Shown here: positions 9,434 to 18,360 of the stretch, piece after piece | How the letters are laid out: every line of letters begins with the position of its first letter | Position numbering within the stretch: position 1 is the first letter of the stretch | The notes under the pieces: generated by a model | Told to the model about the DNA's origin: nothing | Seen by the model: the letters and a program-made list of their open reading frames with translations, nothing else | The model's database searches: none | Translations under genes and position numbers: made by a program | Assembly: GCF_001039005.1 (NCBI RefSeq) | Contig: NZ_LDWR01000011.1 | Coordinates: 248,001 to 312,000 of the forward strand | Length of the DNA: 64,000 nt | Origin: Burkholderia cepacia | GTDB taxonomy: Bacteria > Pseudomonadota > Gammaproteobacteria > Burkholderiales > Burkholderiaceae | Reading direction: 5' to 3'

Positions 9434-11200
9434 TCAGCGGCTGCGCGTACGGGTGCGTTGCGGACGCTGGCCGCCACGCGGGCCGCCGCTGTTGCCACCA
9501 CCTTCCGGACGATTGCCGTTCGGATTGCGATTGCCGCCCTTGGGAGGACCACTGCGCTTGCCGCCCGCGCCTTCGCGCTTGGGGCCTGCGCCATAAGACG
9601 CGCGATTGCCGTCGACATCGCGACCACCGCCAGCGCGATTGCCGTCACGGCCGCCCCCCGAGCGGTTGCCATCGCGGCCGCCGCCTGCACGATTGCCGTA
9701 GCCCGACGGCGTGACCGGCAGGCTACCGTAGCCGCTCAGGCCGGGCATGCCCGGCCCGCCGCGCCGACCACCGCCGCGACGCGGCTGGTCTAGCTGACCG
9801 TGCGTCGTCAACACCGGCTCACGGTTGAGGAACCCCATCGACGTCTCCATCGGATCGGGCTGGCGCCGCTCGGCCTGCTCACCGCCGCGCTTGCCCTTCT
9901 CTTCGGACGGCGCCTTCAGGCCGACGGTCGCCATCAGCTTGCGCACTTGCGCATCGTCGAGCTCCTCCCAGCGGCCGCGCTTCAGGCCACGCGGCAGCGG
10001 GATCGGGCCGTGACGCGTACGAATCAGCCGGCTCACCATCAGGCCGGCCGCCTCGAACATCCGCCGCACTTCGCGGTTGCGGCCTTCGGCCAGCGCGACG
10101 TGATACCAGTGATTCGTGCCTTCGCCGCCGCCGTCGCGAATACGCAGGAAGTTCGCCGGGCCGTCATCCAACTCGACACCGTGCAACAGCTTCTGCCGGT
10201 TGCCCTCGGTCAGCTCGCCAACAACGCGTACCGCGTACTCGCGCTCCACGCTGTAGCGCGGATGCATGAAGCGGTTCGCGAGATCACCCGAAGTCGTCAG
10301 CATCAGCAGACCTTCGGTATTGAAGTCAAGGCGGCCCACCGCCAGCCATTTCGCCGTCTTCATCGGCGGCAGGCGATCGAACACCGACGGACGGCCTTCC
10401 GGATCCGCATGGCTGACGATCTCGCCCGTGGGCTTGTGGTACAGCAGCACGCGCGGCGGCTTGTTCGGCAGCTTGCGCTTGACCGGCTTGCCGTTGATCC
10501 GCACCTGATCGGTCGGCATGATGCGCTGACCGATGTGCGCGGGCTCGCCGTTCACCGACACGCGGCCGGCGACGATCAGTTCTTCCATTTCGCGGCGCGA
10601 GCCCATGCCCGCTTCCGCCAGCACCTTGTGAAGCTTCGGCGCGTCGTCGTCCGGCGACAGCACGCGCTTGTTCGCCGGCTGGCTGCGGCCGCGACGCAGC
10701 ATCGGCGCACGCACGCCGCTACCGCCCGCGGAGTTGTCCGCGTCGAATGCCGGCGACGTCACGTATGCGAACAGTTCGTCCTGGGACGCATCGCCCTCCG
10801 CCTTTACCGGGCCACCTTCGGCCTTCGGTGCACCACCGCGTCGACCCTGGCCGCCCTGCGCACCCTGGCCGCCCTTGGCCGCGCCTTCGCGCTTGCCGCC
10901 GGCGGCCGGCTTGCGACCGCCCTTGGCCGTACCTTCCTTGCGCGGCGCACGCGCCGGCTGCGCTTCGACGGCCTCGACCGGCTGCGCGTCCGCGCCTTCG
11001 CCGCCCTGCGACTCGCCTTCGGCGCCCTTCGACTTGGCCGCCGCGCGACGGCGCGCGATCAGGCTGCGCGGACCTCGCCGCAGACCGCGGCGGGGACGGT
11101 CGTCGCCACCCGCGGCCGAAGCGTCCTGCTCCGGTGCATCGTCGGCACGCGCTGCCTGCACGGCAGGCGCGGACGATTCAATATCGTGGATATCTGTCAA
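9434..11200 (-). CDS. rluB: 23S rRNA pseudouridine synthase RluB with long low-complexity extensions
   Basis: Forms pseudouridine 2605 in 23S rRNA. An S4 domain begins near residue 187 ([20 protein letters not shown]) and the catalytic RsuA-family motif [13 protein letters not shown] lies near residue 290. The 588-residue protein is about twice the length of E. coli RluB (291). The first 180 residues are Ala/Gly/Lys/Arg-rich, and the last 150 are Gly/Arg/Asn-rich, with GGGRDGNR repeated three times near 9610-9690. The gene follows scpB by about 60 bp on the same strand. RluB is preferred over RsuA/RluE because of the scpB linkage. Confidence 0.9.
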   Translation of the reverse strand: MTDIHDIESSAPAVQAARADDAPEQDASAAGGDDRPRRGLRRGPRSLIARRRAAAKSKGAEGESQGGEGADAQPVEAVEAQPARAPRKEGTAKGGRKPAAGGKREGAAKGGQGAQGGQGRRGGAPKAEGGPVKAEGDASQDELFAYVTSPAFDADNSAGGSGVRAPMLRRGRSQPANKRVLSPDDDAPKLHKVLAEAGMGSRREMEELIVAGRVSVNGEPAHIGQRIMPTDQVRINGKPVKRKLPNKPPRVLLYHKPTGEIVSHADPEGRPSVFDRLPPMKTAKWLAVGRLDFNTEGLLMLTTSGDLANRFMHPRYSVEREYAVRVVGELTEGNRQKLLHGVELDDGPANFLRIRDGGGEGTNHWYHVALAEGRNREVRRMFEAAGLMVSRLIRTRHGPIPLPRGLKRGRWEELDDAQVRKLMATVGLKAPSEEKGKRGGEQAERRQPDPMETSMGFLNREPVLTTHGQLDQPRRGGGRRGGPGMPGLSGYGSLPVTPSGYGNRAGGGRDGNRSGGGRDGNRAGGGRDVDGNRASYGAGPKREGAGGKRSGPPKGGNRNPNGNRPEGGGNSGGPRGGQRPQRTRTRSR

Positions 11201-11260
11201 AACAACCTCAAAATGTCAGGTCTCGCGCCCGGCGCGGGCGCGGCAAGAAGTTGGCCGCGT

Positions 11261-12307
11261 TCAGGCGCGACGCTGTTCGGGTTCTGCTTCGTCGTCCGGC
11301 AGCGCGTCGGCGCCGATGGGCGCACTGGCGCTTCGTACGGCATCCGCGAGACTGTCGGACGTGTCGTCCAGCATCTCGCAGTCCGCGGGACGGGAACGGG
11401 ACGCGTCGGCCTGAACAGCCTCGCCGGGCATGTCGCCGGCCGCTTCCGCTCCGTCTCCGGCAGCCGTTTCGGCGGCCGCCTTGCGATCTTCCTCGCTCCA
11501 ATCCGCGCGCAGCGGCTCGGGCTGCGCACCGGTCGGCGCTACTTCGGCACCAACCTGTTCCGCTTGTTCCATTTGTTCCGTTTGCCCGCGATCAGCATCG
11601 AGCGTATCGCGGCTCGGGATTTCCTGCGTCGTCGCGACGTCCGTCACGCCATCGCCCGGCAATTCGACCGATCGGCCGGCGGACACTTCTTCCGCCTGCG
11701 CTTGCGGCACATCGTCCGTTGCGTCGTCGGCAGCCGACACGTCACCCTCGAAGTCGATTGCCTGCTGCGCAAGCAGCGCGGCCTCGATGTTCGCGGCCGG
11801 CTCTTCGAGCGCTGGCAGGTCGTCGAGCGCCTTCAGGCCGAGATCGTCGAGAAACTGCTTGGTCGTCGCGTACAACGCCGGACGCCCCGGCACGTCACGA
11901 TGACCGATCACCTCGATCCAGCCGCGATCCTCGAGCTGCTTGACCACCTGCGTATTGACCGTCACGCCGCGAATCTCTTCGATGTCGCCGCGTGTGACGG
12001 GCTGCCGGTACGCGATGATCGCGAGCGTTTCGAGCACCGCGCGCGAATATTTCGGCGGCTTCTCGGGATGCAGGCGATCCAGATAGTGACGCATCGCCGG
12101 CTTGCTCTGAAAGCGCCAGCCGGTCGCCAGCGCCACCAGTTCGACCCCGCGGCCGGACCAATCCTGTTTCAGATCTTCGAGCAACGTGCGGACCGTGTCA
12201 GCCGACACGCCGTCGGCAAAGAGCTTGCGCAAATCGCCGAGCTTCAGCGGTTCCTGCGCGCAGATCAAAGCAGTCTCGAGGACGATCTTCGCCTCTTGGG
12301 TATTCAT
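11261..12307 (-). CDS. scpB: SMC-ScpAB complex subunit ScpB with acidic C-terminal extension
   Basis: Kleisin-associated subunit of the SMC-ScpAB chromosome condensation complex. The first 165 residues form the two winged helices, with [41 protein letters not shown] and [20 protein letters not shown] as typical blocks. The remaining 180 residues are Ala/Glu/Asp-rich and have no counterpart in the roughly 200-residue Bacillus protein. scpA is not in the window. The pairing with rluB is the order common in many bacteria. Confidence 0.93.
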   Translation of the reverse strand: MNTQEAKIVLETALICAQEPLKLGDLRKLFADGVSADTVRTLLEDLKQDWSGRGVELVALATGWRFQSKPAMRHYLDRLHPEKPPKYSRAVLETLAIIAYRQPVTRGDIEEIRGVTVNTQVVKQLEDRGWIEVIGHRDVPGRPALYATTKQFLDDLGLKALDDLPALEEPAANIEAALLAQQAIDFEGDVSAADDATDDVPQAQAEEVSAGRSVELPGDGVTDVATTQEIPSRDTLDADRGQTEQMEQAEQVGAEVAPTGAQPEPLRADWSEEDRKAAAETAAGDGAEAAGDMPGEAVQADASRSRPADCEMLDDTSDSLADAVRSASAPIGADALPDDEAEPEQRRA

Positions 12308-12499
12308 GCAGCTAGGCCAGACCCTGTGGTCAAACGAACCGGATCAACAAACAGACGAAATGAACGGAAGACGCGCTCGCCCGATTCTGATCGGTCATAT
12401 TGATGGGAGCACGAACCGGGGGCGGCGAACCAACTTCAGGCCAGGCCCAAACCGGACGGAACAGCACGGCTCAACGACGGAACCGCGTGACTGAGCGCC

Positions 12500-12528
12500 A
12501 TATTACGCAAAATTGCCCGGTGCGTAAA
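12500..12528 (-). promoter_or_regulatory. Candidate sigma-70 promoter for scpB-rluB
   Basis: The minus strand reads TTTACG (12523-12528), 17 bases, TAATAT (12500-12505), each 4/6 to consensus, about 190 bp before the scpB start. The 272-bp scpB/aminotransferase gap shows nothing else. Confidence 0.35.
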
Positions 12529-12579
12529 GATGGACCGAGCGGGCCACCGCCAGTGCGCCGCGTCCGCTCCGGCCCTGCT

Positions 12580-13782
12580 TCAGCGGGCAGCCGCGCCGCG
12601 CGCGAGGAACTGGCGCAACCGCTCGACGCCCGCGTCGAGTCGTGCCCGATCACACGCGTAGCACCAGCGCACGAAGCCTTCCCCCTCCGGACCGAATGCA
12701 CGCCCGGGCGCAAGACCGAGCCCCGCTTCGCGCACCAGCGTCTTGCAGAACGCGAGACTGTCGGCCGCGCCCGGCAGACGCAGGAACAGGTACATCGCGC
12801 CCGGCGGAGGCGGCACCTCGACACCCGGCAGCGTCCGCAGCGCGGCGACCAGGTGATCGCGAGCATCGCGCAGCGCCGAGACGAACGACCGCACGAACGG
12901 CTCGCCGTCGCGCAGCGCGACCTCGCCCGCGGCCTGCACGAAGCCCGGCGCACACGACGTGTTGTATTCGACGAGCTTCGACAGATCGCCCATCACCGAT
13001 GCCGGCGCAATCAGCCAGCCCAGCCGCCAGCCCGTCATCGCCCACGCCTTCGAGAACGAATTCACGACGACGACCCGCTCGTCACGCGAAGCGATATCGA
13101 GGAACGACGGCGCGCCGCCCGCGCCGAACGCGAGCCGTTCATATACCTCGTCGGCGACCAGCCAGATACCGTGACGGCGGCAATGGGCGAGCACGGCCTG
13201 CTGATCGTCGCGCGACATCGTCCAGCCGGTCGGATTGTTCGGCGAGTTGATCAGCAGCATCCGCGTATCGGGCGTCAGCGCCGCGAGCAGCCGCCCGACA
13301 TCGAGCTGCCAGCCCGCGTCGCCATAGTCGAGCGGCACGCATTCGACCTGCGCGCCGAGGATCTTCGGGATCTCGACGAGATTGGGCCAGAGCGGCGTCA
13401 CCGCGACCACACGTTCGCCCGGCCCGACCAGCATCTGCGCGGCCAGCATCAGCGCGCTCACGCCCGAACTGGTCACGGCCACCGCGTCGGCCGCCGTCGC
13501 ACCATGCCGCGCGCCGACGTAGGCAGCGATCGCGTCGCGCAGCGGCGCAGTGCCGAGGTTGTGCGTGTAGAAGGTCGCGCCGTCGCGCAGCGCCGCCGCT
13601 GCGGCGTCGCGGATGAAGTCCGGCGTCACGCGATCGGATTCGCCAAACCAGAACGGCAGCATGTCCGGCACGCCGAAGCCGGCGTTCGCCACCTCGCGGA
13701 TCAGCGACGGACGCAGCGCGCTCACCGTGGCGCGTGCCGCCGGCTCGCCGGTCACCGGAAAGGAATCTGCAGAATGCGTCAT
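12580..13782 (-). CDS. PLP-dependent class I/II aminotransferase
   Basis: A 400-residue fold-type I aminotransferase acting in the cytoplasm. Supporting motifs are FYTHNLGTAPLRDAIAAYVG (substrate/cofactor region), INSPNNPTGW and VVVNSFSKAWAMTGWRLGW, in which the Lys near residue 245 binds PLP. The C-terminal GVEVPPPPGAMYLFLRLPG is typical of the aspartate/aromatic aminotransferase superfamily. It lies 75 bp downstream of a LysR gene on the same strand, so it may be cotranscribed with it. The amino-acid substrate cannot be assigned. Confidence 0.9.
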   Translation of the reverse strand: MTHSADSFPVTGEPAARATVSALRPSLIREVANAGFGVPDMLPFWFGESDRVTPDFIRDAAAAALRDGATFYTHNLGTAPLRDAIAAYVGARHGATAADAVAVTSSGVSALMLAAQMLVGPGERVVAVTPLWPNLVEIPKILGAQVECVPLDYGDAGWQLDVGRLLAALTPDTRMLLINSPNNPTGWTMSRDDQQAVLAHCRRHGIWLVADEVYERLAFGAGGAPSFLDIASRDERVVVVNSFSKAWAMTGWRLGWLIAPASVMGDLSKLVEYNTSCAPGFVQAAGEVALRDGEPFVRSFVSALRDARDHLVAALRTLPGVEVPPPPGAMYLFLRLPGAADSLAFCKTLVREAGLGLAPGRAFGPEGEGFVRWCYACDRARLDAGVERLRQFLARGAAAR

Positions 13783-13857
13783 CGAGAACCATCGCCCAGG
13801 GACACGATCCGCGTAGTGTACCGGCCTGTGAGCCGGGCCGGCGCACGCCGAGGCACG

Positions 13858-14760
13858 TCAGTCGAGATCTTCCGCCCTCGCCGGCATCTGCCGCACGAGC
13901 TCCCAGATCGCCTGCGCCGCGGGCGACAATGACCGGTCGCGGCGGCGCACCAGCTCGACGGTGCGTTCGGTGCGCGGCGTGAGCGGCCGCGCGACGAGTG
14001 TCGAGCCGGCCGGCAGCGGCAGCGACAGCCACGGCTGCACGCTCACACCAACCCCGGCCTCGACGAGCCCGAACACGGTCGCCGAATGCCCGAGCTCCTG
14101 CATGACCGTCGCATTGACGTGATGGGCAGCCAGCGCGGCATCGATCAGCGGCCGGCTTCCCGACGCATGATCGAGCAGCACGAGGCGCTCGCCGTCCAGC
14201 GCCGTCCACGGCACCTCGGCACGTGCCGCGAGCGGATGGTCGGCACGCGCGACGAGGCAGAACGAATCGGTCATCAGCGGTTCGCAGACGAGATCGGCGA
14301 CCGTGAGCGGCCCGATCACGACGCCGAAATCGACCTCGCTCGACTTCACCTTGCGCAACACATCGCTCTGCACGTCGTCGCGCAGGCCCAGCGTCACGAA
14401 CGGAAACTGGCGCTCGCACGATGCAACCACGCGCGGCATCAGCCTGCACGCGATCGTCGGGCTCGCCGCGACGATCACGCGCCCGCGGCGCTGCTCGCCG
14501 ATCTCGCGAATCTCGCGCAGCGTGTCGTCGAGATCGTCGAGCAGACGCGACACGCTCGCGATCAGGTTCGCGCCCACGTCGGTTAATTGCACGTCGCGCG
14601 TCGTGCGGTCGATCAGCTTCAGCCCGAGCTCGGCCTCGAGCTCACGCACGCAGCGGCTGACCGCGGACTGCGTGAGCCCGATCTCGTCGCCCGCGCGACT
14701 GAAGCTCTTGAGCCGCGCTACCTCGATGAATACGCGAAGCTGGCGCAGCGTGACGTTCAT
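13858..14760 (-). CDS. LysR-family transcriptional regulator
   Basis: A 300-residue regulator with the LysR winged helix at the N-terminus (MNVTLRQLRVFIEVARLKSF, then GLTQSAVSRCVRELEAELG) and a periplasmic-binding-type effector domain from about residue 90. The start ATG is at 14760. It is tandem with the aminotransferase rather than divergent, so regulation of that gene is possible but would not use the usual shared divergent promoter. Confidence 0.93.
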   Translation of the reverse strand: MNVTLRQLRVFIEVARLKSFSRAGDEIGLTQSAVSRCVRELEAELGLKLIDRTTRDVQLTDVGANLIASVSRLLDDLDDTLREIREIGEQRRGRVIVAASPTIACRLMPRVVASCERQFPFVTLGLRDDVQSDVLRKVKSSEVDFGVVIGPLTVADLVCEPLMTDSFCLVARADHPLAARAEVPWTALDGERLVLLDHASGSRPLIDAALAAHHVNATVMQELGHSATVFGLVEAGVGVSVQPWLSLPLPAGSTLVARPLTPRTERTVELVRRRDRSLSPAAQAIWELVRQMPARAEDLD

Positions 14761-15188
14761 CTCCTGACCTCATCAATCGTCGATATCAATGCGCGATTTT
14801 AATGCGTGAACCCGGTGCCGATGTACGAATCCGGCACCTGCCGCACATGTTTCGCTGCGGTGCAATATCTACGCAAACGCACGTGGTGCGGGCGAACTGC
14901 ACAAGATTGGTGATTGTCCCGATTTGCTGGCGGGTTATTTTGGCGTCTTATACGCCCCTAGCTGACTTAGCCGTTAGCTCGCTGCCAAGCGGCTCTCGAG
15001 GGATTCACCTCCGACATGGCACGCTTCGTGCATTACCTGGCGCACAGGGCGCAGGTTTCGTCGGACGGAAGAGCAGAAACGCCGCTGCCGGCCAACCGGA
15101 CGCCCCCACCCGGCACTCGACGATCGAGTGCTTGAAGAGTGCGCGGCGCAGGGCAGCGCACCGGAGTTAGCTTCGCTGAGGTGAGGAC
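14761..15188. other. 428-bp intergenic region
   Basis: Lower-GC sequence just upstream of the LysR gene (14770-14960) probably holds its promoter. From 15016 a 39-codon open frame without a ribosome binding site exists, but I do not consider it a gene. GAGGTGAGGA at 15178-15187 is the ribosome binding site of the next ORF. No inverted repeats flanking that transposase-like ORF were found. Confidence 0.4.
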
Positions 15189-15590
15189 ATGATGCTGTTC
15201 GACGATTTGAGAGATAACGAGTGGGCGCTGGTCGAAGGTCTGTTTTGCTCGGAACCCGCACGGAGTGAGCGACGCGGCCGTCCCCGCGTGGAAGCCCGCT
15301 CGGTGGTGAATGCCGTGCTGTGGGTGCTGTCGACGGGCGAAGGCTGGTCCAAGCTGCCGGGACGCTATCCGTCGCCGCCGACCTGCCGCCGTCGCTTCGA
15401 CGAATGGCAGGCGGACGGCACGCTCGCCGAAATCGTGAAGCGACTCGGTACGAGCGGCCGGCAGATCTCGTTGCGCGGGCGCATTGGCGCAAGCGCTGCG
15501 AAGCCGCCCGCACCGCCGAGCCGCGACCGGCTGCGCGGCGCCTTCTGGACCAACCCGGAATCCTGGCGCGCGCCCGTCAAGATGGCGTAA
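15189..15590 (+). CDS. Stand-alone transposase N-terminal domain (IS5/DUF4096-like)
   Basis: A 133-residue protein resembling only the first domain of IS5-group transposases: LRDNEWALVEGLF, then RRGRPRVEARSVVNAVLWVLSTGEGW and FDEWQADGTL. The catalytic DDE domain is absent. The frame is intact, has a strong ribosome binding site (GAGGTGAGGA), uses ordinary local codons and ends just before a good terminator. It could be a decayed insertion-sequence relic or a retained DNA-binding domain. ATG at 15192 is an equally good start. Confidence 0.7.
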   Translation: MMLFDDLRDNEWALVEGLFCSEPARSERRGRPRVEARSVVNAVLWVLSTGEGWSKLPGRYPSPPTCRRRFDEWQADGTLAEIVKRLGTSGRQISLRGRIGASAAKPPAPPSRDRLRGAFWTNPESWRAPVKMA

Positions 15591-15602
15591 CGAATGCTCG
15601 AT

Positions 15603-15631
15603 CGGGCGGCTTCGGCCGCCCGGTTTCTTTC
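15603..15631 (+). terminator. Intrinsic terminator after the transposase-domain ORF
   Basis: A perfect 8-bp stem CGGGCGGC/GCCGCCCG with a TTCG tetraloop is followed by GTTTCTTT, 13 bases after the stop codon. Confidence 0.75.
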
Positions 15632-15788
15632 TGCGACGCGACCTTTTCGCGACGCCTGCATTGCCGTCGATTACCGTTGTCGTGCCGCGATACATCTATT
15701 TACCAATATTTACAGCTAGCCTGCACTCCCACGCTTACCTTAGCGATATATCAACAGGCCGCGTCGACGGCTTGAAGGGAGCCCCGCC

Positions 15789-16040
15789 ATGAAAACAATG
15801 TCACTGCTCGTCACGTGCGGCATTGTCATTTCCCTGGCGCTGGCCGCTCCAGTTCACGCCGATGATCGCGTGAAACCGCCCCATCGCCAGCAGGATCACC
15901 GGAATACCGTCCGCCAGCCGCCGTCCGCTGCGCAGTCGGGCCGGCAGACCGTGCCGCGTGGCGACCTGCGCGGCGACATTGCCAGCAACGCACGTGCGCG
16001 CATCAGCTCGCAGCCGTCCGACATGCCGCGTCATCCATAG
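15789..16040 (+). CDS. Small exported basic protein, function unknown
   Basis: An 83-residue protein with a clear Sec signal peptide (MKTMSLLVTCGIVISLALAA, cleavage likely after VHA). The mature part of about 58 residues is Arg/Pro/Gln/His-rich and probably disordered. GAAGGGAG lies 8 bases before the ATG. It ends upstream of an intrinsic terminator and looks monocistronic. No family is recognised. Confidence 0.75.
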   Translation: MKTMSLLVTCGIVISLALAAPVHADDRVKPPHRQQDHRNTVRQPPSAAQSGRQTVPRGDLRGDIASNARARISSQPSDMPRHP

Positions 16041-16157
16041 AACTGCGAACCTCAGGATTTCATCAAAGAAAATGCCCGCTTTGGGGAACTGCGCCGCATG
16101 CGACGAGTCACATCGTTGCCATGAGCACAGCGTGGCAGCAGCAAAAGTATCCGGTAC

Positions 16158-16188
16158 GCCCGTATCCTCGCGATACGGGCTTTTTTTT
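16158..16188 (+). terminator. Intrinsic terminator after the small exported protein gene
   Basis: The 9-bp stem GCCCGTATC/GATACGGGC is followed by eight T on the plus strand, about 120 bp past the stop at 16040. Confidence 0.88.
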
Positions 16189-16233
16189 GACCTCGCCGGC
16201 TGCGCGGCGACGCCCGAGCGGGATGGTGCGCCG

Positions 16234-16551
16234 CTACAGGCGGCTTTCGAGAATCGCCACGGCGCTCGCTTCGCTCAATGCGTAGTCGTCCATACGGCGA
16301 TCGGTCCAGGAAAGTAATTTCTCGTCGCGTTCGAGGCGCGAAAATTCGGCTCGACCGCTATCGGTCAGCACCGCGATGTCGACCGGTGCGTGGAAACCCG
16401 GCGCGGGGGCAACGGTCTTCTGCCTGACCGTGTCCATCAGCCCGAGCGACCGGAGATACTCGAACACGCCCGGGCGGCGTGCCCACGGAACCTGGCGGTA
16501 CTGCACTCGTCTCAATGCGTCGAGCACCGCTTCGTTGGAATACGTGGCCAT
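16234..16551 (-). CDS. Conserved-looking hypothetical protein, 105 aa
   Basis: A soluble 105-residue protein of normal local codon use with no recognised family. It starts MATYSNEAVLDALRRVQ, and the segments VFEYLRSLGLMDTV and VLTDSGRAEFSRLERDEK suggest a small helical or winged-helix-like fold; that is inference only. It is divergent from the YdcF-type gene and convergent with the small exported protein gene. Confidence 0.65.
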   Translation of the reverse strand: MATYSNEAVLDALRRVQYRQVPWARRPGVFEYLRSLGLMDTVRQKTVAPAPGFHAPVDIAVLTDSGRAEFSRLERDEKLLSWTDRRMDDYALSEASAVAILESRL

Positions 16552-16708
16552 CTCGATTCTTTCTTAAAGTGCAGCGACAATGCGAAGCGGCGCGCCGGGC
16601 GGGGTCTCCGCCCGCCGATACCGCCACCGGTTCTGGGGGCCGACGTTCGGCGTCGCATCAGGGCCGGATCATCAGCCGTCCATAAAAAGACACCATACCC
16701 CAATCAAA

Positions 16709-17425
16709 TTGATTCTGTTCGATTCATTTGTACTTCTCTTCATCTGTTTCATGCTCTGCCGCAAGCGGCGGCGAACCATCTCGATCGCCGCCGTTGCGCT
16801 GTTCTGGCTGCTCGCGACAGGCTGGCTCGCGGCACCGCTGATCGCCTGGACCGAGGCAGGCGTCACGCCGGTCGAACACCCTGACATGCACGGGCGAACC
16901 ACGCTGATTCTCATCGGCGCCGGAACGCGTCATACCGACACCGGGCTGCGGCCGCCACCCGACGGAGTCGCGCGCATCCACAAGGTTGCGGCGCTCTATC
17001 GCATGTGCCGGCAGCAGGCCGAGCGCTGCACCGTGGTGATGTCGGGCGGCGACCCGCAGCACCACGGCGAAACCGAGGCGGTCGTATACGGCCGCCAACT
17101 CGTGGCGGAAGGCATCGCCCCCGCCGACCTCGTTCTCGAACCGAACAGCCGTACAACCTACGAAAATGCGAAATTCACTGCGTCTATACTACGCCCACAG
17201 TATGACGACGCACGCATTCTCGTCACGTCGTCGTACCAGATGCGCCGCGCCTTGCTCGATTTCCACCGTTTCGGCATCGATCCGCAGCCTGTTTATGCGA
17301 ATCTCCGGCGCGCGCAGACGGGCTGGCTGCCGCGCTGGCGCAATTTGGCCAACGCCGAGCAAGCGCTGCACGAACTGGTCGGCATCGCGCAATTCCACGT
17401 CTATCGATGGCTCGGATGGTTCTGA
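16709..17425 (+). CDS. YdcF/DUF218-family membrane protein (ElyC/SanA-like)
   Basis: The family fold is a Rossmann-like DUF218 domain linked to envelope integrity and cell-wall lipid handling. Two N-terminal hydrophobic segments (FVLLFICFML and ISIAAVALFWLLATGWLAA) anchor it to the inner membrane. The DUF218 core begins at TTLILIGAGTRHTDTG and includes VVMSGGDPQHHGETEAVVY, LEPNSRTTYENAKFT and ILVTSSYQMRRALLDF. The start is uncertain: an ATG at 16580 would add 43 non-hydrophobic residues, so I prefer the TTG at 16709, which begins the first hydrophobic segment. Confidence 0.8.
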   Translation: MILFDSFVLLFICFMLCRKRRRTISIAAVALFWLLATGWLAAPLIAWTEAGVTPVEHPDMHGRTTLILIGAGTRHTDTGLRPPPDGVARIHKVAALYRMCRQQAERCTVVMSGGDPQHHGETEAVVYGRQLVAEGIAPADLVLEPNSRTTYENAKFTASILRPQYDDARILVTSSYQMRRALLDFHRFGIDPQPVYANLRRAQTGWLPRWRNLANAEQALHELVGIAQFHVYRWLGWF

Positions 17426-17646
17426 CGACTGCGCGGAAACGGGAGCGGAAATAGCGACGCCAATCAGGATGGCAAGCGCGTGACGAAATTCACAAACTGT
17501 TGCGCGACTTCAACGGGGCCTTGCGTTGCGCCGCGATCCGATGCACATTGATCCGTCACTTTTGTTACACTCGACACGCACTCGATTGCAGTCGCCAGAC
17601 AAAACGGCAACACTCGGGTTCATCACCACTTAGCGGAGGTAAAGCA

Positions 17647-17925
17647 ATGAAGAAGACGTCCCTGGCTATCCTGGTAGCGATGTCGGCGCTGACTGGCGCA
17701 GCGTATGCGCAAGAGAGCACGGAAATCAAGACCATTACCGATCCGGCCAAGATCTCCGAGATCGAGCAGCGCGCACAAGCCCTGCAACAGCAGCAAGCGG
17801 CCGAGGCCGCTCAGCCGGCGATGCAAGAAGAGCATCACCACGGCAAGAAGGCTGCTCACCACAAGGCAGCGGCGAAGAAGGCCGGCAAGAAGGCCGCCAA
17901 GGCCGCAGACGCTGCCAGCCAGTAA
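17647..17925 (+). CDS. Exported Lys/Ala/His-rich small protein
   Basis: A 92-residue protein with a textbook Sec signal (MKKTSLAILVAMSALTGAAYA, cleavage before QE). The mature part has a Glu/Gln/Ala-rich helix (about 25-60) and a C-terminal tail of HHH, KK and AA repeats that resembles histone-H1-type tails. AGCGGAGG lies upstream of the ATG. It is followed by a strong terminator. Function is unknown; the His clusters could bind metal and the basic tail could bind polyanions, both inference. Confidence 0.8.
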   Translation: MKKTSLAILVAMSALTGAAYAQESTEIKTITDPAKISEIEQRAQALQQQQAAEAAQPAMQEEHHHGKKAAHHKAAAKKAGKKAAKAADAASQ

Positions 17926-17946
17926 GTTCGGCGGCACCGCACAAGT

Positions 17947-17983
17947 AAAAAGCCGAATCCGGGCAACCGGGTTCGGCTTTTTT
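17947..17983 (+). terminator. Intrinsic terminator
   Basis: A 12-bp stem with one wobble pair (AGCCGAATCCGG/CCGGGTTCGGCT) and a GCAA loop is followed by TTTTTT, 25 bases after the stop at 17925. Confidence 0.88.
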
Positions 17984-18061
17984 GGTTGCGGTGCCCGTGC
18001 GCTGTGCTAAAGTCGCGCACCGAAATTTTCCACCCGTGCGCACCCCGGTGCGGAGGACAGC

Positions 18062-18319
18062 ATGAGCAACATTCAACTCGACATCGAGTGGACCGAAGCC
18101 GCCACTCGCCAGATCAAGCAACTGATGCCCCGCGGCTCGGCCGACGCGTTTCTCGCGCTGCCGCCGATCGAGTGCCTGCCGATGGAGGGCGATGTGCTTT
18201 TCCTCGGCCCGCAAGGCAAGCAGCAACCGTTCATCGTTGCCGAGCGCCAGTATCATCACGACGGCGACGCCGATTGGACGATCATCCTGATTCTCGACGT
18301 ACCCGGCACGTCGCACTGA
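18062..18319 (+). CDS. Hypothetical protein, 85 aa
   Basis: A small acidic soluble protein (MSNIQLDIEWTEAATRQIKQ) preceded by GCGGAGGA at good spacing. The segments LPPIECLPMEGDVLFLGPQG and QPFIVAERQYHHDGDADWTI suggest a compact beta-rich fold. I recognise no family. It is monocistronic, convergent with the ABM-fold gene. Confidence 0.75.
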   Translation: MSNIQLDIEWTEAATRQIKQLMPRGSADAFLALPPIECLPMEGDVLFLGPQGKQQPFIVAERQYHHDGDADWTIILILDVPGTSH

Positions 18320-18360
18320 CGCGCCGCGGCGACCGGATACGTCCGGTCGCCCCACCCAGC

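Noticed and set aside
15016..15135. A 39-codon ORF beginning MARFVHYLAHRAQ
   Set aside because: No ribosome binding site or promoter, and the tail is low-complexity Pro/Arg; not enough support for a gene.
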